This document shows positions 56,733 through 64,000 of a stretch of DNA of 64,000 nt, in pieces. Source of the DNA: Vibrio ostreicida (GTDB taxonomy: Bacteria > Pseudomonadota > Gammaproteobacteria > Enterobacterales > Vibrionaceae). Both the position numbers and the translations under genes were made by a program. The notes beneath the pieces were generated by a model, which saw only the letters and a program-made list of their open reading frames with translations, was not told where the DNA came from and did no database searches. Where the stretch lies: the NCBI RefSeq assembly GCF_013074385.2, contig NZ_JABEYA020000016.1, forward strand, positions 62,001 through 126,000, read 5' to 3'. Positions within the stretch are counted from its first letter, which is position 1. Each line of letters begins with the position of its first letter.

Positions 56733-57842
56733 ATGGCAAAACCCGCTGTACTGCATATTTGCCTCTCTAGGGGTTGGGGAGGCTTAGAGATGTATCCTAT
56801 TCGAGTAGGTAAAGCATTGTTAGACCAAGGCTATAACGTTTACGGATTATGTATAACAGGAACACCAGTTTCTCGCGGCCTAGACGAGGCCGGAATCGAG
56901 GCATTTAGAGTCTCGAGCAAACCGGAGTTGATCCTTAATAAGTTATTTAAACTTAATAGGTGGCTGGAAGAAAGAAATGTAAATGTCATCCACTGTCACA
57001 AATCTGGAGATATTCTGATCTCAGCGCTTTTGAACTTACAGAAAAAGAGAAAGAACTTTTTTACTGAACATATGGGTGTGACTAAGCCTAAAAAAGATCC
57101 ATATCACAAATGGACCTACAGTCATATCGAGCAAGTTTTTTCCATTAGCGATGAAACCTACAAACGCAACTTATCAGCCTTACCCATCGATTCTAATCGA
57201 ATCTCTCGTTTATGGCTTGGTACTAATATTCCTAGTCCTATAGAGTCGCCTGTGGAAAGCTCTCTTATCAAAAAAGAAATGGGACTGAGTAGCGACATTA
57301 TGATAATAGGTAATATAGGGAGAATATGTCCGGGAAAAGGCCAAAAAGAGCTTCTAGAAGCATTTGCGATCGTCGCTGAAAAGTTTCCAAAAACTCTTTT
57401 ATTACTTGTCGGAGGTCTCAAAGTTTCAGAAGGATCAGACGCCTGTTTTGTAAAGTCGCTACAGGATCGCATCACTGAACTTCGCCTCAACGAACGCGTA
57501 AAGCTAACTGGCTTTCGCAAAGATACAGAACGAATGTTGGCGGTTATGGATATCGTTTGCTTACCCAATCATAATGAAGCCTTTGGACTCACAGCAATAG
57601 AAGCCATGGCGGCTAAAAAAGCGATAGTAGGGGCGAATACGGGGGCCTTGCCAGAAATTTTGGGGCCTATTGCCTTACTTTGCAATCCACTTAATCCAAA
57701 AGACATCGCGTCAAAAATCGAAAAATATTTATTAGATTCTAAATCAAAAGACAGAAACGCTGATTTAGCATACCAACGAGCCATGAAGGACTTCTCAATG
57801 GCATCACATATATCTAAACTTGAAAGATACTATGACAATTAA
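56733..57842 (+). CDS. glycosyltransferase family 4 (LPS core or O-antigen)
   Basis: A 369-residue GT-B retaining enzyme: ICLSRGWGGLEMYPIRVGKA at the N-terminus, NVIHCHKSGDI, IGNIGRICPGKGQKELLEAF in the donor domain and the E-x7-E segment NEAFGLTAIEAMAAKKAIVG. Position between hldD and waaL points to LPS core completion. The sugar added is unknown. Its end overlaps the waaL start region. Confidence 0.88.
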   Translation: MAKPAVLHICLSRGWGGLEMYPIRVGKALLDQGYNVYGLCITGTPVSRGLDEAGIEAFRVSSKPELILNKLFKLNRWLEERNVNVIHCHKSGDILISALLNLQKKRKNFFTEHMGVTKPKKDPYHKWTYSHIEQVFSISDETYKRNLSALPIDSNRISRLWLGTNIPSPIESPVESSLIKKEMGLSSDIMIIGNIGRICPGKGQKELLEAFAIVAEKFPKTLLLLVGGLKVSEGSDACFVKSLQDRITELRLNERVKLTGFRKDTERMLAVMDIVCLPNHNEAFGLTAIEAMAAKKAIVGANTGALPEILGPIALLCNPLNPKDIASKIEKYLLDSKSKDRNADLAYQRAMKDFSMASHISKLERYYDN

Positions 57843-59097
57843 TGTAAAACGAAACAATTATCTAATTTATTTCTCTTCAATATCAATTTTCCTTGTATTA
57901 TTCTTCCTCCTCAGCACTAATAATTTTACTGTTGCCGTTGCTGCATTCACCGTAATTATATCGACCCTACTATTATTTATTAATCGAGAAAAAATCGGTT
58001 TCGACAATACAGATAAGTTAGTCGTAATCTGCTTAAGCTCCTACTTTCTATCGAACATACCTCTATCCATTATCGACTCAGGTGAATTTCGTTATTTTAG
58101 AGGGGCTTCTAGAATCGCACTATGCATTCCTGTCTACTTCTTTTTCAAATACATCGTAACAATAAATGACTTCCATAAAAAACCTCTTATTTGGGGCACT
58201 ATATTGGGTTCGTTAGGTGCGTTTTCAGTCGCTTTTTACCAGTTTTTTATTGAAGGAAGAATACGTGTAGATGGATTTTTATTTAGTATAAATTTTGGTT
58301 ATTTATCTTGCCTGTTGGCGGTACTGTCCTTAACTCTTTTCACTTATAAATACTACCGCCCTTTACTCATCGTGAGTTTCTCTCTCTCGACTTTGGCTAT
58401 GCTGATGACCCTCACTAGAGGCGCTATTTTAGCTCTCCCACTAGCTATACTGTTGATGGTGTTCCTAGACTTTAAAAAAATTGGATATACTAAAGCGTGC
58501 CTCGCTATAAGTATGGTGGCTATAATCTCTATTGGGTTATACCAAAACAGCCCATCGTTCAAACAACGTGTAGATTATACTGTTAGTGAGACTAAGAAAG
58601 TAGCACAAGGCGACATTAGCAGAGCAAAGTCGACGGGAGGACGGATCATGCTTTGGCGAGCCTCGTTAGAAGCCTTTAAGATACGCCCTTTATTCGGGTT
58701 GACCTATCCCGAACGAGAAAGCCTTAATCTCGAATTAGCGGAAAGAGGCATCGTCAACAATTGGGTTGCTGGCGTCAAACGCGGCCATGCTCACAGCCAA
58801 TATTTCGAGCAGATAGCGACTGGTGGACTGATTGGAGTTATCGCTCTTACCTTCACCCTACTCATTCCATTTATTTACTTTTTTAGAAAAAGAAAACGCT
58901 CTCAAGCAGCCTACATTGCTACGTTTTTTATTCTTGCATTATCGATTTGCTGTCTAACCGAAGTTGCTTTACAGCAAAACCTAATCAGTACATTTTATGG
59001 CTATATGCTTGCTTTATTATTCGCAGTTACTCAGCATGAAATCAACCAGAACGCCTTACATGGAGAAGTCAATGATAAGCTTGAGATTGAAACTTAG
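57820..59097 (+). CDS. waaL: O-antigen ligase WaaL
   Basis: It transfers undecaprenyl-linked O-antigen to lipid A-core in the periplasm. The 425-residue protein has about eleven to twelve membrane segments and the Wzy_C/WaaL hallmarks: TLTRGAILALPLAILL, the large periplasmic loop with GGRIMLWRASLEAFKIRPLFG (split: GGRIMLWRASLEA, KIRPLFGLTYPE), and RGHAHSQYFEQIATGGLIG with the conserved histidine. Starts at 57820 or 57832 both overlap the GT4 gene. A Wzy role is less likely given the core-gene setting. Confidence 0.87.
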   Translation: MKDTMTINVKRNNYLIYFSSISIFLVLFFLLSTNNFTVAVAAFTVIISTLLLFINREKIGFDNTDKLVVICLSSYFLSNIPLSIIDSGEFRYFRGASRIALCIPVYFFFKYIVTINDFHKKPLIWGTILGSLGAFSVAFYQFFIEGRIRVDGFLFSINFGYLSCLLAVLSLTLFTYKYYRPLLIVSFSLSTLAMLMTLTRGAILALPLAILLMVFLDFKKIGYTKACLAISMVAIISIGLYQNSPSFKQRVDYTVSETKKVAQGDISRAKSTGGRIMLWRASLEAFKIRPLFGLTYPERESLNLELAERGIVNNWVAGVKRGHAHSQYFEQIATGGLIGVIALTFTLLIPFIYFFRKRKRSQAAYIATFFILALSICCLTEVALQQNLISTFYGYMLALLFAVTQHEINQNALHGEVNDKLEIET

Positions 59098-59626
59098 AAA
59101 TAAATTCAAGATTACAGGCAAGCATAATATTTCCATTGACCCTTCCGCGAATATCAAAGGGTGTAGGTTGACTATCAAAGGATCAGGCAACCATATAGAG
59201 ATAGGCAAAAATGTCAATCTAAGAGATAGCCACATTGAAATTGATGGTAATAACTGCACTTTGATAATAGGCCACAACTCAGTCATTGGTCATAACTGCT
59301 ACCTGTCCTCACGAGAAAATAATACGACCCTCCGAATTGGTGAAGGCTGTATGTTTTCAAGAAATATAAAAATCATGACGAGCGACGGACATAATATCCT
59401 AAAGAACGGGCAAAGGATTAACCCTGCAAAGGGGATATCAATTGGTAATCGGGTATGGCTTGCAGACAATGTGACAGTCTTAAAGGGCGTTGAAATAGGA
59501 GAAAGTGCCATTGTAGGTATTAACTCCACATTGACTAAATCTATTGCCTCTGGTGTTATTGCTGCTGGCAACCCTGCAAAGGAAGTTCAAAATAATGTCC
59601 TATGGCAACATGAGTTAACCTATTAA
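59072..59626 (+). CDS. left-handed beta-helix (hexapeptide) acyltransferase
   Basis: A 184-residue trimeric LbH protein of the WcaF/maltose O-acetyltransferase kind. Isoleucine-rich hexapeptide repeats run from about residue 18 to 165 (ISIDPSANIKG, IEIGKNVNLRDS, IGHNSVIGHNCYL, ISIGNRVWLADNVTVLKGV, IGESAIVGINSTLTKS) and end with IAAGNPAKEV. It should O-acetylate a core or O-antigen sugar. The ATG at 59072 has a GGAG site 6 bases ahead and overlaps the waaL end by 26 bases. Confidence 0.88.
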   Translation: MISLRLKLRNKFKITGKHNISIDPSANIKGCRLTIKGSGNHIEIGKNVNLRDSHIEIDGNNCTLIIGHNSVIGHNCYLSSRENNTTLRIGEGCMFSRNIKIMTSDGHNILKNGQRINPAKGISIGNRVWLADNVTVLKGVEIGESAIVGINSTLTKSIASGVIAAGNPAKEVQNNVLWQHELTY

Positions 59627-59658
59627 ATGTACTTGTTCTTTAAAGTAGTCATTCAAAC

Positions 59659-60687
59659 ATGAAAATTCTTATCATCGGCCCGTCTTGGGTAGGCGACATG
59701 GTCATGTCGCAAAGCCTATACACCACACTCAAACGCCAGCACCCAAGCGCCAAGATAGACGTGCTCGCTCCAGCTTGGTGCAAGCCCATTCTCGAAAGAA
59801 TGCCTGAAGTCAATCAAGCACTCGAAATGCCAATGGGCCATGGAGAATTCAACCTTCTTGGTCGCCGATCTCTAGGTAAAGCGCTCGCAAAATCTGGGTA
59901 TACCCATGCTTATGTTTTGCCCAATTCAGCCAAATCGGCCCTGATCCCTTGGTTTGCAGGAATTCCAATACGAACGGGGTGGAAAGGAGAATTTCGCTAT
60001 GGCCTACTGACTGATCTTAGAACTGATAAACGAATGTTCCAATACATGGTTGAGCGCTATGTGGCTTTAGCTTCAGAAAATAGCGCGATGCAATCAAATG
60101 TCTCATTAGCACAGTGCCCAAGACCTCAGTTGCGGGTTGACAAGGCTTTACAAGAGAAGGTTTGTCAGCGGTTACAATTATCACTGAAACCGCCTATTGT
60201 CGGTTTGTGCCCCGGCGCTGAGTTTGGACCAGCAAAACGCTGGCCAGATGCCCATTATGCTGAATTGGCAAAACATCTTATCAACAAGGGACAACAAGTC
60301 TGGTTGTTTGGCTCGGTAAAAGACAAGCAAGTCACCGAGAAGATTCGATCAGCATTGACGCCATCTCAGCAAAAAGCCTGTTTCAATCTAGCGGGCGAGA
60401 CGACACTAGTGGAAGCGGTCGATCTTCTCGCGGCTTGTCACACCGTTATATCGAACGATTCTGGTTTGATGCATGTGTCTGCGGCAGTTGGCTGCAACAT
60501 CATTGCTATTTATGGTTCTAGCTCACCAAAATACACGCCACCCCTGACCGAGCAACTCGCAATGGTGCATAATGACGTCGAATGCCGCCCGTGTTTTAAG
60601 CGAGAGTGCCCACTTGGTCATCAAGACTGCTTAAATAAGCTGATGCCCACCCAAGTTATCTCTGCTGTAGAAAAATTCATTGAGTAA
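59659..60687 (+). CDS. waaF: ADP-heptose:LPS heptosyltransferase II WaaF
   Basis: It adds the second heptose to inner core. The 342-residue GT9 enzyme shows MKILIIGPSWVGDMVMSQSL, YVLPNSAKSALIPWFAGIP, RTGWKGEFRYGLL, GLCPGAEFGPAKRWPDAHYA and ISNDSGLMHVSAAVG near residue 265. E. coli WaaF is 348. It follows the acyltransferase gene by 32 bases on the same strand. Confidence 0.95.
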   Translation: MKILIIGPSWVGDMVMSQSLYTTLKRQHPSAKIDVLAPAWCKPILERMPEVNQALEMPMGHGEFNLLGRRSLGKALAKSGYTHAYVLPNSAKSALIPWFAGIPIRTGWKGEFRYGLLTDLRTDKRMFQYMVERYVALASENSAMQSNVSLAQCPRPQLRVDKALQEKVCQRLQLSLKPPIVGLCPGAEFGPAKRWPDAHYAELAKHLINKGQQVWLFGSVKDKQVTEKIRSALTPSQQKACFNLAGETTLVEAVDLLAACHTVISNDSGLMHVSAAVGCNIIAIYGSSSPKYTPPLTEQLAMVHNDVECRPCFKRECPLGHQDCLNKLMPTQVISAVEKFIE

Positions 60688-60693
60688 TAATTT

Positions 60694-61710
60694 ATGAAAC
60701 ATCTTTGGTTTGAACGTGGTGCTTACGCATCCAAAAAAGCACGAAAATTTATCCACACTGAGTTTTGCCCTGAAAACATCAAAAATATCGCAGTGATTCG
60801 CCATGCGGCGCTGGGCGATCAGGTGATTGTCAGACCTTTTTTGATTGAAGCTCGTAAGTTTTTTCCTAATGCAAAAATCACATTAGTCGCAGTTTCAAAC
60901 TATATGTACGGCATTCCCAGCGATTTGGCGGATAGTACCCTTGTCATGCCCGGTCGAGATAAAAAGTCCACTACCTCTTTCAAAGATAAAATCAAAAATA
61001 TACAACAGCTGGGCGAGCAAGATATCCTGTTCGACTTAGCCAGCACCAATCGTTCACACTGGATGGTGGCACTCAGCAAAGCAAAATTGAAAATAGGTTT
61101 TCCCTACAAACCCTATTTATGTGGACCCCTGTTCAATATGGCCGTATTTCGTTCAGACTTTCAGCCCGAAGTAGAATGCATGCTTGATACGCTAAAGCTG
61201 TTGGGACATAACCCATCACGCCCTTTGGAATTTGGTTACCCTGATCATCGCCAACTGCAAGACACCGAGAACCCATTTATTCTTTACTTTAACGGGGCAT
61301 CTCAGCTGCGCAAAATCTTAACTAAAGAACAAATGTATTCTGTTCTAAAAAAGGCGATACAAGATCACCCTCATCATATGCATGTCTACCTTGAAGGACA
61401 AAATGATTTTGAAAAAGGCGACTTTTTCCAAGAACTGACTCAATATAACAATTTCAAGATTCAGCCCTGCTTACCTCTTGAAGATCTGGTTTCTCTCACA
61501 GCAAAGGCAACCTTAATGATTGCACCGGATACTGGGGTTAGAAACGTGGCGATCGCCACCCACACACCAAGTGTTGGCATTTTTTATGCCACGGTCCCGT
61601 TTAGGTACACGCCTCTGTATGAAAAACATCATGTTGTCATGAATGCGAATGGCGATATACCTACTACTGAACAAATAACACAAGCTATCACTGACGCCCT
61701 GAGTGACTAG
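60694..61710 (+). CDS. glycosyltransferase family 9 (heptosyltransferase-like)
   Basis: A 338-residue GT-B enzyme: IAVIRHAALGDQVIVRPFLI at about residues 32-51, LFDLASTNRSHWMVALSKA, and the GT9 donor motif LMIAPDTGVRNVAIATHTPS near 270 with the conserved aspartate. It differs enough from WaaC and WaaF that its position in the core (third heptose or another sugar) cannot be fixed. It follows waaF by six bases. Confidence 0.87.
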   Translation: MKHLWFERGAYASKKARKFIHTEFCPENIKNIAVIRHAALGDQVIVRPFLIEARKFFPNAKITLVAVSNYMYGIPSDLADSTLVMPGRDKKSTTSFKDKIKNIQQLGEQDILFDLASTNRSHWMVALSKAKLKIGFPYKPYLCGPLFNMAVFRSDFQPEVECMLDTLKLLGHNPSRPLEFGYPDHRQLQDTENPFILYFNGASQLRKILTKEQMYSVLKKAIQDHPHHMHVYLEGQNDFEKGDFFQELTQYNNFKIQPCLPLEDLVSLTAKATLMIAPDTGVRNVAIATHTPSVGIFYATVPFRYTPLYEKHHVVMNANGDIPTTEQITQAITDALSD

Positions 61711-61769
61711 GTTGTAGACATGGATCATGTCTTGTAACAATCAGTATAAACAAGAAGAGAATTAGCCCA

Positions 61770-62558
61770 ATGAACAACTTACCGATATTGATCGCCAATC
61801 GAATGATCCGTCTAACGGGTAATATTTTTAAAATCTTATCGTACCCGTTTCATTATCTATTCCCCAACAAGCGTTTTACCATTCCTGCTTATTCTCCTGC
61901 TAAGATAAGATTGTCTAGCTCAAGACGAATTCCGCGTCAGATTTGGCAAACCAATTTTACTGATCAAGCAGCGCTGCCTGTCTATCTTAATTATTTATTC
62001 AATCGAATGCTGACTTTGCACTGTGACTACCATTACGTCAGCACTGAGGCTAGAGGGAAATACCTCGAAGAAAATGCCTCTCCAGACGTATATGATGCCT
62101 ACTCGAGGCTCACAAATGGTGCGGCGCAAGCTGATCTGTGGCGCCTCGTCGTCCTCAACCAGAAAGGCGGCATCTACATGGATATTGATGCAACGGTTGT
62201 CTGGTCCCTAGATAAACTGTTGGGCAATGAGCACGACTCGCTTTACATCAAAGTCGACAATAACTCTCGCTATACTAATTATTTTATTGCTTCGGCCCCC
62301 CAGAACCCAATTCTAGAGCAAGCCATTGAAAATGCGGTTTATAACGTAAACAATTACGAGGCGTCGATGGGCGTCTACCATTCAACAGGGCCAACTGTTC
62401 TGCACAACCTATTAATTGACCGCGATGATGTTAACTCACGCGATCGAAAGTTTGTGTGTATTCAGGGCACCTTTACCAATGAGCATTTTCAGTATATCGA
62501 TAAACCTCGCGGTAAATGGACTCATATCGACCCTAATGAACTTGTTAAGAAGAAATGA
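61770..62558 (+). CDS. glycosyltransferase with DXD motif (GT32/capsule-type)
   Basis: A 262-residue protein with a short hydrophobic, basic N-terminus, IPRQIWQTNFTD, and the GT32-type donor site NGAAQADLWRLVVLNQKGG followed by IYMDIDATVVW (DxD). HSTGPTVLHNLL is a further family block. It probably adds a hexose to the LPS core. The four-base overlap of its stop with the waaA start shows coupling. Confidence 0.82.
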   Translation: MNNLPILIANRMIRLTGNIFKILSYPFHYLFPNKRFTIPAYSPAKIRLSSSRRIPRQIWQTNFTDQAALPVYLNYLFNRMLTLHCDYHYVSTEARGKYLEENASPDVYDAYSRLTNGAAQADLWRLVVLNQKGGIYMDIDATVVWSLDKLLGNEHDSLYIKVDNNSRYTNYFIASAPQNPILEQAIENAVYNVNNYEASMGVYHSTGPTVLHNLLIDRDDVNSRDRKFVCIQGTFTNEHFQYIDKPRGKWTHIDPNELVKKK

Positions 62559-63835
62559 TTATTCGACTGATATACAACGCGTTACTTTCCATAGTTGCCC
62601 CTGTCTTACTGTATGGACTTTTCAGAAAAAGATCGGGAAAGCCCAGTGTCGGTCAACGCTGGAAGGAGCATTTCGGGTTATCCGACCCTCTCGATAGCCC
62701 CTCAACACCGCTTTGGATTCATGCGGTCTCAGTCGGCGAGACAATAGCCGCAACCCCCTTAATCAGAAAGCTAAAAAAGCAACACCCTACGTTGACCATT
62801 TTACTTACCACAACGACGCCTACAGGTGCTGAACAAGCAAAATCATTGGGCGACTTAGTTGAGCATAGATATATGCCCATAGACTTTGGCTTTGCGGTCA
62901 GACAATTTTTAAAAAGAGTCCGTCCCAGTCAATTATTGATTATTGAAACAGAGTTATGGCCCAACACTCTCATCAATGTTCGCAATGCTGGTCTTCCCAT
63001 CACCATTATTAATGCACGACTTTCAGAAAAATCTTTTTCTGGTTATCAGAAGGTTAGGCCCTTATTCAATTTGATGGTGCCCTCATTGACTCAAGTATTG
63101 TGCCAGTATGATAGTGATGCGGAAAGGTTTCGACGATTGGGCCTTCCAGAAGAAAGGCTAGCCGTCACTGGTTCGATTAAATTTGATATTGAGATTAATC
63201 AAGGTGCAATAGATGACGCGATTCAGTTAAAACGCGCTATCGGCACGACAAGGCCAGTGTGGGTAGCGGCAAGCACTCACAAAGGGGAGGATGAAATCGT
63301 CCTCTCGGCGCACGAACAGCTCCTACGTTCCTTACCAAACGCATTACTTATTTTGGTCCCAAGACATCCTGAACGCTTTGAATCGGTGGCCCAAATGTCA
63401 AGCTCGCTTGGTCACACCGTGACACGCACCAGTGGGCAAGAGATCGATTCACACACTCAGATTTATATTGGTAACACCATGGGGGAAATGTTGACGCTTA
63501 TTGGCGCCTCTGACGTTTGCTTTATGGGCGGAAGTCTGGTCGGAATGAAAGTCGGTGGGCATAATCTTTTGGAGCCAGCGGCATTGGCGAAACCTATCTT
63601 GACAGGACCAAGCTATTATAATTTTACCGATATTGCGGAATCCCTGATCGCTGAAGATGCCTGTCAGGTAGTGACCAATGCTGATGAACTGTATCAAGCC
63701 CTTTACGCCTTACTCAATACCCCACACTCGTGCCAGACTATGGGGAGCAAAGCCTTGCACGTGGTAGCAAGCAGTTCCGGTGCATTGAATAAGACCATTC
63801 ACCATATCACGTTGCAACAAGGTGCCTCTCTATGA
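62555..63835 (+). CDS. waaA: 3-deoxy-D-manno-octulosonic acid transferase WaaA (KdtA)
   Basis: It attaches Kdo to lipid IVA at the inner membrane. The 426-residue GT30 enzyme has an N-terminal membrane anchor (about 5-22), then WIHAVSVGETIAATPLIRKL, LLTTTTPTGAEQAKSLGD, LIIETELWPNTLINVRNAGL, VAASTHKGEDEIVL, LVPRHPERFE and MGGSLVGMKVGGHNLLEPAA with the catalytic glycine-rich site. E. coli WaaA is 425. Confidence 0.96.
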   Translation: MIIRLIYNALLSIVAPVLLYGLFRKRSGKPSVGQRWKEHFGLSDPLDSPSTPLWIHAVSVGETIAATPLIRKLKKQHPTLTILLTTTTPTGAEQAKSLGDLVEHRYMPIDFGFAVRQFLKRVRPSQLLIIETELWPNTLINVRNAGLPITIINARLSEKSFSGYQKVRPLFNLMVPSLTQVLCQYDSDAERFRRLGLPEERLAVTGSIKFDIEINQGAIDDAIQLKRAIGTTRPVWVAASTHKGEDEIVLSAHEQLLRSLPNALLILVPRHPERFESVAQMSSSLGHTVTRTSGQEIDSHTQIYIGNTMGEMLTLIGASDVCFMGGSLVGMKVGGHNLLEPAALAKPILTGPSYYNFTDIAESLIAEDACQVVTNADELYQALYALLNTPHSCQTMGSKALHVVASSSGALNKTIHHITLQQGASL

Positions 63836-64000
63836 AAAAGCTTATCGTTGATCTCGATGGAACATTGACTCAAGCCAACACATCAGATTACAAAAATGTC
63901 TTACCCAGACTTGACGTGATCGAACAGATCAAAACATACAAACAGCAAGGCTTTATTATTGTCATTGCAACCGCTCGCAATATGCGCACCTATGAAGGCA
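63832..64000 (+). CDS. HAD-superfamily phosphatase (3' end outside window)
   Basis: Only the first 56 residues are visible. KKLIVDLDGTLTQANTSDY contains the HAD nucleophile motif D-x-D-G-T at residues 7-11, and IIVIATARNMRTYEG is the second motif region with the conserved threonine. The form is that of capsule-biosynthesis phosphatases found by LPS genes. Its ATG overlaps the waaA stop by four bases. Function beyond phosphatase class is not shown. Confidence 0.8.
   Translation, partial: MKKLIVDLDGTLTQANTSDYKNVLPRLDVIEQIKTYKQQGFIIVIATARNMRTYEG

Overview
The window looks like chromosome I of a Vibrionaceae bacterium, most probably Vibrio. The evidence is gene order and protein similarity: priA-cytR-ftsN-hslV next to rpmE, a malic enzyme, metJ/metBL/metF, zapB, glpX and groESL, plus a surface-polysaccharide locus set beside hldD (gmhD) and the waa lipid A-core genes. 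No rRNA, tRNA, CRISPR array, integrase or intact insertion sequence was seen.

Layout. (1) 1-5.4 kb: minus-strand priA > cytR > ftsN > hslV (cut by the window edge), with rpmE divergent. (2) 5.5-13.7 kb: malic enzyme, metJ, the metB-metL operon, metF, zapB and glpX; two clusters of MetJ operator boxes are readable. (3) 13.7-16.5 kb: a 639-base stretch without genes that ends in several hairpins, then groEL and groES with a heat-shock-type promoter. (4) 16.6-22.4 kb: a wzz chain-length regulator, a DUF3135 protein, birA, murB, a GNAT protein and pssA. (5) 22.5-54.8 kb: a single-direction (minus) O-antigen/capsule-type locus of about 32 kb. (6) 54.8-55.7 kb: a long leader with a JUMPstart/ops element pointing into the locus. 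(7) 55.7-64 kb: plus-strand hldD and LPS core/ligase genes (GT4, waaL, acyltransferase, waaF, GT9, GT32-like, waaA, and a HAD phosphatase cut by the window end).

How the polysaccharide locus should work (inference from families). pseB, pseC, a pseG-pseH fusion, pseI and pseF make CMP-pseudaminic acid. A PP-loop sugar amidotransferase with HisH- and HisF-like partners probably converts an N-acetyl group to an acetamidino group. gmd/fcl with manB/manC make GDP-mannose and GDP-L-fucose; rmlBADC make dTDP-L-rhamnose. A WbpM-type 4,6-dehydratase, a reductase/epimerase and a small phosphoglycosyl transferase probably make and load the first sugar (QuiNAc- or FucNAc-like). Three GT2 enzymes, an alpha-1,2-fucosyltransferase and a 511-residue unassigned protein extend the unit. 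An MsbA/PglK-type ABC exporter takes the place where Wzx would be expected; Wzy polymerises, Wzz (about 5 kb outside the locus) sets length and WaaL ligates to core.

The most unusual part is a four-gene cassette (43.2-46.7 kb: acyltransferase, LicD-like transferase, 2-aminoethylphosphonate-type aminotransferase, cytidylyltransferase-like enzyme). It looks built to add an amino-phosphonate or amino-alcohol phosphate group. It is bordered by two different simple tandem repeats: an octanucleotide (8.6 copies) on the promoter-proximal side and a hexanucleotide (13.8 copies) on the other.
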